Positions 8,584 through 18,239 of a stretch of 64,000 nucleotides of DNA are shown here, one piece after another. The notes beneath the pieces were generated by a model that ran no database searches, was not told where the DNA came from, and saw nothing but the letters and a program-made list of their open reading frames with translations. Where the stretch lies: the NCBI RefSeq assembly GCF_003254505.1, contig NZ_QFYP01000001.1, positions 1,844,001 to 1,908,000 of the forward strand, read 5' to 3'. Within the stretch, counting starts at the first letter, position 1. Every line of letters begins with the position of its first letter. The position numbers were made by a program, and so were the translations under genes. The stretch comes from Phenylobacterium hankyongense. GTDB taxonomy: Bacteria; Pseudomonadota; Alphaproteobacteria; Caulobacterales; Caulobacteraceae.

Positions 8584-10296
8584 ATGAACATCGACAGGCG
8601 CAGGGCGCTGGCTCTGCTTGGCATGGGAGCCGCCGCACCGGCGGCGGCGGAAGCGGCCGGGGTCGGCGGAGGCGTCGCCTTCAACCACGGCGTGGCCTCC
8701 GGCGATCCATTGCAGGACCGGGTGATCCTCTGGACCCGGATCACGCCCGAGCGGCCCGGCGGCGAGATCGCCTTTCGCTGGAGCCTCGATCCGGTCGACC
8801 GGCGCGCCGGCGGCGGCAAGCGCGGCGAGGGGACCACCGGACCCGATCGCGACTACACGGTGAAGGTCGACGTCGGCGGGCTGCAGCCGGGCCGGGCCTA
8901 CACCTTCCGGTTCGACGCCGTCGGCGTGACCTCGCCGACGGGCAAGACCCGCACCCTGCCGGTCGGACCCACCAAGGACGTGGTGCTGGCGGTGGCCACC
9001 TGCTCGCTCTACCCGAACGGCTATTTCAACGCCTACGGGGCGATCGCCGCCCTGCCGCGGGTCGATGCGGTCCTGCACCTGGGCGACTACATCTACGAAT
9101 ACGGCGGACCCGGGTCCTACGGGATGGACTCCAAGGTCGCCGGCGAGCGGCCGCACGACCCGCCGCACGAGTGCCTCAGCCTTGCCGACTACCGGCGCCG
9201 GCACGCGCAGTACAAGTCCGACCAGCAGTTGCAGGCCGCGCATGCCCGCGCGCCGTGGATCGTGGTCTGGGACGACCATGAGACCGCCAATGACTCCTGG
9301 AAGGGCGGGGCGCAGAACCACCAGCCGGACACCGAGGGCGACTGGAACGCGCGCAAGGCCGCCGCGATCCGCGCCTATTTCGAATGGATGCCGATCCGCG
9401 AGCCGGCCGGCGGCGGGTTCGCCATCAACCGCAGCTTCGACTTCGGCGACGTGGTCAGCGTCTTCATGCTGGAAACCCGGCTGACAGCCCGCGACCAGCA
9501 GCTGACCTACGAGAAGGACCTGCCGAAGACGCCCAATGCGGCCGATCTGGCGACCTTCCGCACCCGGCTGAACGACCCCTCGCGCAAGATGATGTCGCCC
9601 GCCCAGGAGGCCTGGTTGGGCGACGGCCTGAAGGCGTCGGTGGGATCGGGCCGTGCGTGGCAGCTGCTCGGCAACGAGGTCGTGATGGCGCGGCTGTTCA
9701 CTCCGCCGGTGCGCAAGACCCTGGGCGAGGCGGCCTATGCGCGGGCGGTGAAGGACCTGCCCGAGGACGTGACGTCCCGGCTGACGCGCATGGACCAGGC
9801 CGCCGCGCTCGACCTGCCGTACGGCCTGGACATGTGGGACGGCTATCCCGCCGACCGCCAGCGGCTCTACGGCCTGATCAAGGAGGCGCGGGCCAACTGC
9901 GTCGTGGTCTCCGGCGACAGCCACGCCTTCTGGGCCAACGAGCTCTACGACGCCCGCGAGGGCGGCCGGCGCGTGGCGGTGGAGTTCGGCGCGACGGGGA
10001 TCACCAGCCCGGGCGGCGGCGACCACCTGAAGACCGTGCCGGTGGGCGAGATGTTCGCCCGCCACAATCGCGAAGTGGTGTTCTCCGACCAGGCGGCCAA
10101 GGGCTTCGTGCTGCTGATCCTGACCAAGCGGGACGTCACGGCGAAGCTGATCAAGGTCTCGACGATCACCGACAGGGCCTACCGCAGCGAGGTGCTGCGG
10201 ACTTTCCATGCCACACGCGGGGCCGAGGGCGTCTCGGCGCTCAGCGCCGCTCGAGCGCCAGCCGCAGCCCGAAGGCAAGGAAGACGCCGCCTGTGA
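8584..10296 (+). CDS. phoD: PhoD-family alkaline phosphatase/phosphodiesterase, Tat-exported
   Basis: 570 residues. The N-terminus MNIDRRRALALLGMG is a twin-arginine signal, so the folded enzyme is exported to the periplasm. Residues about 30-120 match the PhoD N-terminal domain (FNHGVASGDPLQDRVILWTR). The metallophosphatase core follows with LHLGDYIYEY, VWDDHETANDSW and VVSGDSHAFWANEL, which bind the Fe/Ca cluster. The ATG at 8584 starts the Tat signal and replaces the longer 8545 start. The last 18 or so codons read antisense through an apparent LysE-family remnant (10241-10378), so the extreme C-terminus may be non-native. Confidence 0.9.
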   Translation: MNIDRRRALALLGMGAAAPAAAEAAGVGGGVAFNHGVASGDPLQDRVILWTRITPERPGGEIAFRWSLDPVDRRAGGGKRGEGTTGPDRDYTVKVDVGGLQPGRAYTFRFDAVGVTSPTGKTRTLPVGPTKDVVLAVATCSLYPNGYFNAYGAIAALPRVDAVLHLGDYIYEYGGPGSYGMDSKVAGERPHDPPHECLSLADYRRRHAQYKSDQQLQAAHARAPWIVVWDDHETANDSWKGGAQNHQPDTEGDWNARKAAAIRAYFEWMPIREPAGGGFAINRSFDFGDVVSVFMLETRLTARDQQLTYEKDLPKTPNAADLATFRTRLNDPSRKMMSPAQEAWLGDGLKASVGSGRAWQLLGNEVVMARLFTPPVRKTLGEAAYARAVKDLPEDVTSRLTRMDQAAALDLPYGLDMWDGYPADRQRLYGLIKEARANCVVVSGDSHAFWANELYDAREGGRRVAVEFGATGITSPGGGDHLKTVPVGEMFARHNREVVFSDQAAKGFVLLILTKRDVTAKLIKVSTITDRAYRSEVLRTFHATRGAEGVSALSAARAPAAARRQGRRRL

Positions 10297-10378
10297 CCCG
10301 GTCCGGCCCGGGGACCACCGCCGTCCGCTGAAGGGCGTCCGCGATCAGGCCACGAAAACGCGACCAGAGCCTAGACGA
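10241..10378 (-). pseudogene. Remnant of a LysE/RhtB-family amino-acid exporter (C-terminal end only)
   Basis: Directly after the hisI stop, and in the same frame, about 45 codons read without a stop: LWSRFRGLIADALQRTAVV, then PDRVTGGVFLAFGLRLALERR, ending at a TGA (10241-10243). The last stretch has the pattern of the final helix of LysE/RhtB exporters (GxxFxxxGLRLAL). No start codon or upstream exporter sequence remains, because hisI abuts it. It overlaps the 3' end of phoD on the opposite strand. Probably the tail of a gene whose front was lost by deletion; a short family match could also be coincidence. Confidence 0.45.
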
Positions 10379-10381
10379 CGG

Positions 10382-10780
10382 TCATGGCCGTTCGACCAGC
10401 CGGCCGTCCTCGATCACCCGGTAGAAGCAGGAGCGCGCGCCGGTGTGGCAGGCGCCGCCGTCGCCCTGCGGCCGGACCTTCAGCCAGACGGCGTCCTGGT
10501 CGCAGTCGATCCGCGCCTCGGCCACCTGCTGCACTTGGCCGCTGGTGGCGCCCTTGTGCCAGAGCTCGTTGCGCGAGCGGCTGAAGTAGTGGGCCTCGCC
10601 GGTCTCCAGCGTCTTCGCCAGCGCCTCGGCGTTCATCCAGGCGAACATCAGCACCTCGCCGGTGTCGGCGTGGGTGGCGATCGCGGCGATCAGGCCGTTG
10701 GCGTCGAACCGCGGCGCCAGCGCCGCGCCGTGCTCGAGGGCTTCCTTCGAGGGCGCGACAGGAAAGTTCGTCTGGGTCAT
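10382..10780 (-). CDS. hisI: Phosphoribosyl-AMP cyclohydrolase
   Basis: 132 residues, the single-domain form. It opens the purine ring of PR-AMP in step 3 of histidine synthesis. The zinc and magnesium ligands are visible in [11 protein letters not shown] and in [11 protein letters not shown], and the substrate-binding [25 protein letters not shown] is intact. No other his genes lie in the window. It is followed by the LysE remnant, and folE lies just upstream on the same strand with a 63-bp gap. Confidence 0.95.
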   Translation of the reverse strand: MTQTNFPVAPSKEALEHGAALAPRFDANGLIAAIATHADTGEVLMFAWMNAEALAKTLETGEAHYFSRSRNELWHKGATSGQVQQVAEARIDCDQDAVWLKVRPQGDGGACHTGARSCFYRVIEDGRLVERP

Positions 10781-10843
10781 GGCGCCATATGGCGCCGGCG
10801 GCCATGCCCGCGCTAGCCTTCGGCCGGCCCGGAGGGCTGAGTT

Positions 10844-11470
10844 CTAGCGCTTGGCGAAGTCCAGGAACCGCTGGCGCAGGGTCGGGTCGGTCTTGAAGAC
10901 GCCGGTGAACTGGGTGGTGAGGGTGGAGACGTGCCGGTGGTGCACGCCGCGGGTGGTCATGCACTGGTGGGTGGCGTCGATCATCACCGCGACGCCGGCC
11001 GGGCGCAGGCTGTCGGTGATGGCGTCGGCGATCTGCTGGGTCATGGTCTCCTGGGTCTGGAGACGACGGGCGAAGATCTCGACCACCTTGGCGAGCTTGG
11101 AGATCCCCACCACCCGGTTGGTCGGCATGTAGGCCACGAAGGCCTTGCCCAGGAACGGCGCCATGTGGTGCTCGCAATGGCTCTCGACCTCGATGTCGCG
11201 GAGCATGACGATGTCGTCGTAGCCCTGCACGTCCTCGAAGGTGCGGGAGAGCTCCTTGGCCGGGTCGAGGCCATAGCCCTCGAACCATTCGGCGTAGGCG
11301 TCGACCACGCGCTTGGGGGTGTCGATCACGCCTTCGCGGCGCGGGTCGTCGCCGGCCCAGGCGATCAGGGTGCGAACGGCCTCCATCGCCTCCTCGCGGG
11401 AGGGGCGCTTCACGGCTTCAAGATCAAGGTCAGTCGAGCTGACCAGGGTTCGGTCGCGGATGGCGTCCAT
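10844..11470 (-). CDS. folE: GTP cyclohydrolase I
   Basis: 208 residues. It converts GTP to dihydroneopterin triphosphate, the first step of folate/pterin synthesis, as a toroidal decamer. The zinc ligands appear in ESHCEHHMAPF and in HQCMTTRGVHH; IDTPKRVVDAYAEWF and NRVVGISKLAKVVEIFARRLQTQE are family signatures. The ATG at 11470 has GGAAAGAA about 11 nt upstream. The 180-bp divergent spacer to cysS should hold both promoters. Confidence 0.96.
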   Translation of the reverse strand: MDAIRDRTLVSSTDLDLEAVKRPSREEAMEAVRTLIAWAGDDPRREGVIDTPKRVVDAYAEWFEGYGLDPAKELSRTFEDVQGYDDIVMLRDIEVESHCEHHMAPFLGKAFVAYMPTNRVVGISKLAKVVEIFARRLQTQETMTQQIADAITDSLRPAGVAVMIDATHQCMTTRGVHHRHVSTLTTQFTGVFKTDPTLRQRFLDFAKR

Positions 11471-11650
11471 GTGTGCGAGCGGTTCTTTCCAGGGCTGAGT
11501 TGCGCCGGGACGACGGTCCCGGAGATGACGCGTGCCACCCTTCCTCGTCGGACCGACGCGCCGGGATTGTTCCCGTGGCTTCCGATCCGGGCGATCTGTA
11601 TATGGGCGCGACGCCTTTCCCGGCAACCGTAACGCAGCGTTAGCTCGACA

Positions 11651-13045
11651 ATGACTTTGGCTCTCTACGACACCATGGCCCGCGCCAAGCGGCCGTTCGT
11701 CCCTCGCGATCCCCGGCGGGTGACGATGTATGTCTGCGGGCCGACGGTCTACAACTACGCGCACATCGGCAACTTCCGGCCGGTGGTGGTCTTCGACCTG
11801 CTGTTCCGGGTGCTGCGGCGCATCTACGGCGACCAGGCCGTGCTCTACGCCGCCAACGTCACCGACGTGGACGACAAGATCAACGCCAAGGCCCAGGCCG
11901 AGGGCGTGCCGATCGCCGCCGTCACCGACCGCTATCTCGAGGCCTACAACGCCGACGCCGCCGCGCTCGGCGCCCTGCCGCCCACCGCGCAGCCCAGGGT
12001 CACCGAGACCATGGACGCCATCATCAAGATGATCGCGCGACTGGTGGACAACGGCGCGGCCTACGCCGCTGAAGGCCATGTGCTGTTCGACACCCAGGCG
12101 TACGGCGACTACGGCAAGCTGTCCGGCCGCTCGCTGGACGACATGATCGCCGGCGCCCGGGTGGACGTGGCCCCCTACAAGCGCCACCCCGCCGACTTCG
12201 TGCTGTGGAAACCCTCCAAGCCCGGCGAGCCGCAGTGGGAGAGCCCCTGGGGCTCCGGCCGCCCCGGCTGGCACATCGAATGCTCGGCGATGATCGAGCA
12301 GGTGCTCGGCCTGCCCATCGACATCCACGGCGGCGGCATCGACCTGGTTTTCCCGCACCACGAGAACGAGCGGGCCCAGGGCGTGTGCGCCACCCACGAC
12401 CACACCTATTCGAACTTCTGGCTGCACAACGGCTTCCTGAACTTCGGCGACGAGAAGATGTCCAAGAGCCTGGGCAACGTCACCCTGGCTCACGACCTCC
12501 TGAAACAGGCGCCAGGCGAGGCGATCCGCTGGGCGCTGCTGTCGGCCCACTACCGCCAGCCGCTGGCCTGGACCGAGGACGTGCTGACCCAGGCGCGCAA
12601 CTCCCTCGACCACCTCTACGGCGTCCTGCAGCGGGCCCGGGAGATCGAGCCGGGCGGCAGCGACAAGCTGGCCGAGGATCAGATCGCGCCGTTGCTCGAC
12701 GACCTGAACACGCCGCAGGCGATGACGGTCCTGAAGGGCCTGGCCAACGACCTCGACCGGGCGGTGCGCAAGGGCGCGTCCGGAGCCTCGGAGATCAAGC
12801 AGGACCTGATGGCGCTGGCCGAGGTGATGGGCTTCCTACAGGCCGATCCCGACGCCTGGTTCCAGGGCGGCGCCGACGACGGGCTGAAGACGCAGATCGA
12901 AGCGCTGATCGTCGCCCGCGACGCGGCGCGGGCCGCCAAGGATTGGCCGCAAGCCGATCGTATCCGGGCCGAACTCACCGCCTTGAACGTTGAGGTGATG
13001 GACGGACCCGCCGGGGCGACCTGGCGGATCAAGGAACAAGCCTGA
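11651..13045 (+). CDS. cysS: Cysteinyl-tRNA synthetase
   Basis: 464 residues, class I. It has YVCGPTVYNYAHIGNFRP (a zinc Cys plus the HIGH variant), GWHIECSAM and HHENERAQ (remaining zinc ligands), and the KMSKS loop at EKMSKSLGN. The anticodon-binding helical domain makes up the C-terminal 150 residues. The gene is followed after 1 nt by an SRPBCC-domain gene, so the two are probably co-transcribed. Confidence 0.97.
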   Translation: MTLALYDTMARAKRPFVPRDPRRVTMYVCGPTVYNYAHIGNFRPVVVFDLLFRVLRRIYGDQAVLYAANVTDVDDKINAKAQAEGVPIAAVTDRYLEAYNADAAALGALPPTAQPRVTETMDAIIKMIARLVDNGAAYAAEGHVLFDTQAYGDYGKLSGRSLDDMIAGARVDVAPYKRHPADFVLWKPSKPGEPQWESPWGSGRPGWHIECSAMIEQVLGLPIDIHGGGIDLVFPHHENERAQGVCATHDHTYSNFWLHNGFLNFGDEKMSKSLGNVTLAHDLLKQAPGEAIRWALLSAHYRQPLAWTEDVLTQARNSLDHLYGVLQRAREIEPGGSDKLAEDQIAPLLDDLNTPQAMTVLKGLANDLDRAVRKGASGASEIKQDLMALAEVMGFLQADPDAWFQGGADDGLKTQIEALIVARDAARAAKDWPQADRIRAELTALNVEVMDGPAGATWRIKEQA

Positions 13046-13046
13046 G

Positions 13047-13604
13047 ATGCCGATCGGACCCACCCCGCAACTGAAGGCCTCGATGTTCGGACGCATGCCC
13101 GTGGGCGGCCCCAAGCCCGCCGGCGGCGGCCCGCCGGCGCCCAAGCCGCCGCCCGGCGTGCGCCTGGAGCATCGGATCGGCATCCAGGCCTCGCCCGAGG
13201 CGATCTGGCAGACCATCGTCGACCTGCCGTCCTGGGAGGCCTGGAACCCGCTCTATCCGAAGGCCGCGGGCGAAATCCGCATCGGCGGGGTGCTCGACCT
13301 GACCCTGGCGGTGCCGGGCCAGGCGCCGCGGCAGATCCAGCCGACCATCCTGGAATGGGTGCCCAACGAACAGCTGCACTGGCGGCTGACCATGCTGGCC
13401 GGCTTCATCAAGTCGGTCCGCTACCTGGAGATCGAGCAGCTGGCGGAGGCGAGCTGCATCGTCTCCAACGGCGAGATCTTCGGCGGCCTGATGGGCCCTT
13501 CGATCGCCCGGCGCATGGGCCGCTCGATCCACCGCGGCTTCCGCGAGATGAACGAGGCGCTGAAGACGCGCGCCGAGGCCGCATGGCGCACGGCCGAAGG
13601 CTGA
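13047..13604 (+). CDS. SRPBCC-domain (START/polyketide-cyclase-like) protein
   Basis: 185 residues. After a Pro/Gly-rich leader of about 45 residues comes a ligand-binding SRPBCC fold: RLEHRIGIQASPEAIWQTIVDLPSW at the start, then WNPLYPKAAGEIRIGGVLDLTL and a long C-terminal helix (MGRSIHRGFREMNEALKTR). Such domains bind hydrophobic ligands, but no catalytic residue can be named. It lies 1 nt after cysS and 14 nt before the IscU-like gene. Confidence 0.75.
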   Translation: MPIGPTPQLKASMFGRMPVGGPKPAGGGPPAPKPPPGVRLEHRIGIQASPEAIWQTIVDLPSWEAWNPLYPKAAGEIRIGGVLDLTLAVPGQAPRQIQPTILEWVPNEQLHWRLTMLAGFIKSVRYLEIEQLAEASCIVSNGEIFGGLMGPSIARRMGRSIHRGFREMNEALKTRAEAAWRTAEG

Positions 13605-13618
13605 CCTACATCTAGCCG

Positions 13619-14092
13619 ATGATCGACGACCTCTACTCGGCGAAGCTGCTGAAGCTCGCGGCCAACCTGCCGCGGGCCGGGCGGCTGGCTGCGCCGCAGG
13701 CCAGCGTCGAGAAGATCTCCAAGCTCTGCGGCAGCCGGGTGCTGGTCGACGTGGTGGTGGAGGACGGCCTGGTGGCCGATTTCGCCCAGGAGGTGAAGGC
13801 CTGCGCGCTGGGCCAGGCCGCCGCCTCGGTGCTCGGCGCGCACGTGGTGGGCGCCAGCCTCCAGGAGCTGGAGGTGGCCCGGGACCAGTTCCGTGCTATG
13901 TTGAAACAGGGCGCACCCGCGCCCGACGGACGTTTTTCGGATCTTTCGATGCTCGCCCCGGTGAAGGACTATCCCGCCCGCCACGCCTCGACGCTGCTCG
14001 CGTTCGAGGCGGTGACCGAGGCTGTCCGCGAGGCGACCGGCCAGACCGCCGGCCCGGCCACCGGGCGAACTAGCCCCGCCGGCGCGGCTTGA
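13619..14092 (+). CDS. IscU/SufU-like iron-sulfur assembly scaffold homologue, one Cys missing
   Basis: 157 residues beginning MIDDLYSAKLLKLAANLPRAGRL, the opening of the IscU/NifU-N fold. Two of the three expected cluster cysteines are visible, in ISKLCGSRVLV and VKACALGQAAASVLGAH. The third, normally a Cys about 65 residues later, falls in DYPARHASTLLAF and has no Cys, though a His is present. It may be a specialised or non-cluster homologue. It sits between the SRPBCC gene and yidD. Confidence 0.72.
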   Translation: MIDDLYSAKLLKLAANLPRAGRLAAPQASVEKISKLCGSRVLVDVVVEDGLVADFAQEVKACALGQAAASVLGAHVVGASLQELEVARDQFRAMLKQGAPAPDGRFSDLSMLAPVKDYPARHASTLLAFEAVTEAVREATGQTAGPATGRTSPAGAA

Positions 14093-14150
14093 TCCGACGA
14101 ACCCCTCGGCGTAAGCGCTGAGGGCGAATTCCTCCCATCCCGTAGCCGGC

Positions 14151-14420
14151 ATGACTTTCTACGAGAGCTGCGTCAGGGGCGCGTTGCGCGCCTACAAGCT
14201 GACGCTTTCGCCGCTGATCGGGCGGCAATGCCGGTTCCTTCCGACCTGCTCGGAATACGCCGCCGCAGCCCTGATCAGCCATGGCCCGTGGCGCGGCGCT
14301 CTGCTCGCCGGCCGCAGGCTATGCCGTTGTCATCCCTGGGGCGGCGCAGGTTTCGACCCGCCGCCGCCCTCGCGCAGGGGCGCTGACCGCCCCGCGCGCA
14401 CCTGGACCTGTGAACCATGA
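14151..14420 (+). CDS. yidD: Membrane protein insertion efficiency factor YidD
   Basis: 89 residues with the YidD signature: an amphipathic N-terminus ([27 protein letters not shown]) and the Cys-rich [16 protein letters not shown]. The family is a small peripheral inner-membrane protein assisting YidC. Here it is not beside rnpA/yidC but between an IscU-like gene and thrS, with its stop overlapping the thrS start by 4 nt (ATGA). Confidence 0.9.
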   Translation: MTFYESCVRGALRAYKLTLSPLIGRQCRFLPTCSEYAAAALISHGPWRGALLAGRRLCRCHPWGGAGFDPPPPSRRGADRPARTWTCEP

Positions 14421-16396
14421 TCGAACTGATTTTCCCCGACGGCTCCCAGCGCCAATTCGAAGATGGCGTCACGGGCCGCGACATCGCCGCCGGCATCTCC
14501 AAGTCGCTGGAGAAGAAAGCCGTGCTCATCAAGCTCGACGGCGAGCTCCTCGACCTCGATCGCGCGCTCTCCAAGGGCGGCCGGTTCGAGATCCTGACGC
14601 GGGAGAGCCCCGAGGCCCTGGAGACCATCCGCCACGACGCCAGCCACGTGATGGCCGAGGCCGTGCAGGAGCTGTTCCCCGGCACGCAGGTGACGATCGG
14701 CCCGTCGATCGAGGACGGCTTCTACTACGACTTCGCCCGCGACGAGCCGTTCAGCCTCGACGACCTGGCGAAGATCGAGCAGCGCATGAAGGAGATCGTC
14801 GACCGCGACGAGCCGATCCGGCGCGAGGTCTGGAAGCGCGACGACGCCATCGCCCACTTCAAGTCGATCGGCGAGGCCTACAAGGCCGAGATCATCGAGG
14901 GCATCCCGGCCGGCGAGGACGTCAGCGTCTATCGCCAGGGCGACTGGAAGGACCTCTGCCGCGGGCCGCACCTGCCGTCGACGAAGGCCGTGGGCAAGGC
15001 CTTCAAGCTGACCAAGCTGGCCGGCGCCTACTGGCGCGGCGACCACCGCAACGCCCAGCTGCAGCGCATCTACGGCACGGCCTGGGCCTCGGAGGCCGAC
15101 CTCGAAGCCTACATCAAGCGCATCGAGGAGGCCGAGAAGCGGGACCACCGCAAGATCGGCCGGGCCATGGACCTCTTCCACCTGCAGGAAGAGGCCAAGG
15201 GGATGATCTTCTGGCACCCCAAGGGCTGGACGCTGTTCCGGACGCTGGAGGAGTACATCCGCCGCCGCCTGGACGCCGACGGCTACAAGGAGATCAAGAC
15301 GCCGCAGATCATGGATCGCACGCTCTGGGAGCGCTCCGGCCACTGGGAGAAGTTCGGCCAGAGCATGTTCACGTGCGAAACGACGGAAGGCGAAGAGCTG
15401 GCCGTTAAACCGATGAACTGCCCGGGACACATCCAGATCTTCAACGTCGGCCAGAAATCCTACCGGGACCTGCCGCTGCGCTTCGCGGAGTTCGGCGCCT
15501 GCCACCGGTACGAGCCGTCAGGGGCGCTGCACGGCATCATGCGCCTGCGCGCCTTCACGCAGGACGACGCCCACATCTTCTGCCGCGACGACCAGATCGA
15601 GAGCGAGACGACGAAGTTCGTGCGCCTGCTGCACACGGTCTACGACGACCTGGGCGTGGAGCTGCACAGCGTGAAGCTGGCGCTGCGGCCCGACCTGCGG
15701 GCGGGCTCCGACGAGGTCTGGGACATCGCCGAGGCCAAGCTGGAGCGCGCCGCCAAGGCCGCCGGCGTCGAGGTCGAGCTGCTGCCGGGCGAGGGCGCCT
15801 TCTACGGGCCGAAGCTGGAGTTCCACCTGCGCGACGCGATCGGCCGCACGTGGCAGTGCGGCACGCTGCAGCTCGACTTCGTGCTGCCGGAGCGGCTGGA
15901 CGCCACCTACATCGCCGAGGACGGCTCCAAGCAGCGGCCGGTGATGCTGCACCGGGCGGTGTTCGGCGCGGTGGAACGATTCCTCGGCATCCTGATTGAA
16001 AATTTCGCCGGGGCGTTCCCGCTCTGGCTCGCGCCTGTGCAGGTGGTCGTGGCGACGATCACGTCCGACGCCGACGACTACGCCCGCCAGGTCGCGGCGA
16101 CGTTCGCGGCGAAGGGCCTGCGCGTGGAGACGGATCTGCGCAACGAGAAGATCAACTATAAGGTGCGGGAACACAGTCTCGCCAAGGTTCCCGTCATAGC
16201 TGTCGTCGGCCGCCGGGAGGCGGAGCTTGGGCAGGTCGCTCTTCGGCGGCTGGGCTCCGACCGACAGGAGGTCCTGGCCGTGGAGGCCGCGTCGAACGGG
16301 CTTGCCTTAGAGGCGAGTCCGCCCGATGTTGCCCCCGGTATGCGGGCCGCCAACTCGACGGCCCGGGGGACGGTCGGCGCCATGGAGGCTGGATGA
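14417..16396 (+). CDS. thrS: Threonyl-tRNA synthetase
   Basis: 659 residues, class II. It has an N-terminal TGS domain ([14 protein letters not shown]), an editing domain with [11 protein letters not shown] and the zinc-like [11 protein letters not shown], and a catalytic core with [12 protein letters not shown] and [13 protein letters not shown]. The C-terminal anticodon domain ends in [19 protein letters not shown]. The stop overlaps the next glycosyltransferase start as ATGA, an uncommon partner for thrS. The C-terminal 25 residues beyond the family end are Ala-rich and unconserved in appearance. Confidence 0.97.
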   Translation: MIELIFPDGSQRQFEDGVTGRDIAAGISKSLEKKAVLIKLDGELLDLDRALSKGGRFEILTRESPEALETIRHDASHVMAEAVQELFPGTQVTIGPSIEDGFYYDFARDEPFSLDDLAKIEQRMKEIVDRDEPIRREVWKRDDAIAHFKSIGEAYKAEIIEGIPAGEDVSVYRQGDWKDLCRGPHLPSTKAVGKAFKLTKLAGAYWRGDHRNAQLQRIYGTAWASEADLEAYIKRIEEAEKRDHRKIGRAMDLFHLQEEAKGMIFWHPKGWTLFRTLEEYIRRRLDADGYKEIKTPQIMDRTLWERSGHWEKFGQSMFTCETTEGEELAVKPMNCPGHIQIFNVGQKSYRDLPLRFAEFGACHRYEPSGALHGIMRLRAFTQDDAHIFCRDDQIESETTKFVRLLHTVYDDLGVELHSVKLALRPDLRAGSDEVWDIAEAKLERAAKAAGVEVELLPGEGAFYGPKLEFHLRDAIGRTWQCGTLQLDFVLPERLDATYIAEDGSKQRPVMLHRAVFGAVERFLGILIENFAGAFPLWLAPVQVVVATITSDADDYARQVAATFAAKGLRVETDLRNEKINYKVREHSLAKVPVIAVVGRREAELGQVALRRLGSDRQEVLAVEAASNGLALEASPPDVAPGMRAANSTARGTVGAMEAG

Positions 16397-17331
16397 ACGG
16401 CATCGCCGCACCGATCGTCGCAGTAGAATCCGCCCCGATGCCGGACTTCCTGCGGCCCCGCCGCAGCGTCTCGGTGGTGATGGTGGTCTACATGACCGGC
16501 GAGGCGCTCGAGCAGAGCGTGGCGTGCGTGCTGCGCGATCCGCTGGTGGACGAGTTCGTCATTGTCGACAACGGCTCGAACCGCGTCGACGCCGCGGGCC
16601 TGCGCAACCTTGCCGATCGTGACGAGCGGGTGGTGTTGCTCGCAGGCCACGGGAACATAGGATTCGCCCGTGGGGCGAATCTCGGCGCCCGCCGGGCGCG
16701 CGGCGAAATCCTGGTCTTCCTCAACCCCGACGCCTTCCTGCAACCCGGCTGCATCGCCGAGCTGGTCCGCGAGATCTTGGACCGGCCGGTGCCCTGCATC
16801 GTCGGCGGCCGGGTGCTGAACTCCGACCGCACCGAGCAGCGCGGCGCGCGGCGGGGCGACATCACCCCGGTGACGGCGCTGCTGTCGCTGAGCCGGCTGT
16901 CGCGGCACGTGCCGGCCTGGCGCCGCTACGAGGTGCACTGGGAGTGCGACGCCGCGCCGGAACAGGTGGCCCCGGTGCCGACCATCTCGGGCGCCTGCTT
17001 CTGCATGCGGCGCGAGGACTTCGACAGCGTCCACGGTTTCGACGAGAAGTACTTCCTGCACGTGGAGGACGTCGACCTGTGCTGGCGCGTGCGCCAGCAG
17101 GGCGGCCTGGTGCTGTTCCACCCGAAGGCCGAGGTGATCCACCTGGGCCACACCAGCCAGACCAGCCCGCTGCGGGTCGAGTTCCACAAGGGCGTCGGCC
17201 TCGCCCGTTATTTCCGCAAGCGCGCCGAGGGCGCCTCGCAACAGCTGCTGGCCTGGCTGCTGTCGCCGGTGATCGTCTTCACCGCCCTGGTGCGGCCGGT
17301 GATGTGGCGGCTGAAGGGCCGCGCGCTCTAG
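16393..17331 (+). CDS. Family 2 glycosyltransferase, WbbL-like (rhamnosyltransferase type)
   Basis: 312 residues, GT-A fold. The nucleotide-binding [22 protein letters not shown] and [11 protein letters not shown] precede the metal motif in [35 protein letters not shown] is the acceptor-side ED motif. The last 25 residues ([19 protein letters not shown]) are hydrophobic and may contact the membrane. WbbL-like enzymes add deoxyhexoses to lipid-linked sugars; the donor here is not known. Translation is coupled to thrS by a 4-nt overlap, and it converges on the HMG-CoA lyase gene, also with a 4-nt overlap. Confidence 0.85.
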   Translation: MNGIAAPIVAVESAPMPDFLRPRRSVSVVMVVYMTGEALEQSVACVLRDPLVDEFVIVDNGSNRVDAAGLRNLADRDERVVLLAGHGNIGFARGANLGARRARGEILVFLNPDAFLQPGCIAELVREILDRPVPCIVGGRVLNSDRTEQRGARRGDITPVTALLSLSRLSRHVPAWRRYEVHWECDAAPEQVAPVPTISGACFCMRREDFDSVHGFDEKYFLHVEDVDLCWRVRQQGGLVLFHPKAEVIHLGHTSQTSPLRVEFHKGVGLARYFRKRAEGASQQLLAWLLSPVIVFTALVRPVMWRLKGRAL

Positions 17332-18239
17332 GCCAGCTTCGGGCCCGGGAACACCCCGGCGCGGCTGACCGAGGCGGTCGGCGGCTTGCCCAGGATGCCC
17401 GCCATCCACTTCGACGTGTCGATCAGCGCGGCGATGTCGTAGCCGGTCGCGAAGCCCGCCCGCTCCAGCATGTAGACCAGGTCCTCGGTGCCGATGTTGC
17501 CGGTGGCGTCCGGGGCGAACGGACAACCGCCCAGGCCCCCGCAGCTGGCGTCCAGCACGTCGACGCCGGCCTCGACGCTGGCGTAGGCGTTGGCGAGGCC
17601 GGTGTTGCGCGTGTCGTGGAAGTGCATGCGCAGCCGGGCGTCCGGGGCGGCCTCGCGGGCCTGCGCCACCCGGCGGCGCACCGTCCAGGGGTCGGCGACC
17701 CCGATGGTGTCGGCCAGCGCCAGCTCCGCCACCTTCAGCTCGTCGGCGACCCGGACCACCTTCAGCACCTGCTCGTCGGAGACCTCGCCGTCGAACGGGC
17801 AGCCGAAGGCCACCGAGATGGTGACGGTGATCGGCGGCCCGCCCGCCTGCGCCTTGCGCGCGGCGATGGCGCGGAGCGCGGCGATCTGCTCGTCCACCGA
17901 GGCGCCCTGGTTGCGGATGCCGAAGCCGTCGGTGGCGCAGACCACCACATTGGCCTCGTCGCAGCCGGCCGCCACGCAGCGCTCCCAACCCTTCTCGTTC
18001 AGCACCAGCCCGATGCGCGAGCGGCCGGACCGGTGGGGCAGGGCGGCGGAGATCTCCTCGGCGCCGGCCATCTGCGGCACCCGCCTGGGGTTGACGAAGG
18101 ACACGGTCTCCATGCGTCGCGCGCCGGCCGCCTCCAGCCGGGCGATGAACTCCAGCTTCTGGTCGACCTCGAGGATCGCCTTCTCGTTCTGCAGCCCGTC
18201 GCGCGGGCCCACTTCGACGATCTCGATCGGCCGGCTCAT
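17328..18239 (-). CDS. mvaB: Hydroxymethylglutaryl-CoA lyase
   Basis: 303 residues, TIM-barrel of the HMGL-like family. It cleaves HMG-CoA to acetoacetate and acetyl-CoA, the last step of leucine breakdown. EVGPRDGLQNE holds the metal Asp; HFHDTRNTGLANAYAS supplies two metal His; ASCGGLGGCPFAPDATGN contains the catalytic Cys loop. No other leucine-degradation genes adjoin. The ATG at 18239 overlaps the stop of the upstream GT39 gene by 4 nt. Confidence 0.92.
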   Translation of the reverse strand: MSRPIEIVEVGPRDGLQNEKAILEVDQKLEFIARLEAAGARRMETVSFVNPRRVPQMAGAEEISAALPHRSGRSRIGLVLNEKGWERCVAAGCDEANVVVCATDGFGIRNQGASVDEQIAALRAIAARKAQAGGPPITVTISVAFGCPFDGEVSDEQVLKVVRVADELKVAELALADTIGVADPWTVRRRVAQAREAAPDARLRMHFHDTRNTGLANAYASVEAGVDVLDASCGGLGGCPFAPDATGNIGTEDLVYMLERAGFATGYDIAALIDTSKWMAGILGKPPTASVSRAGVFPGPKLA

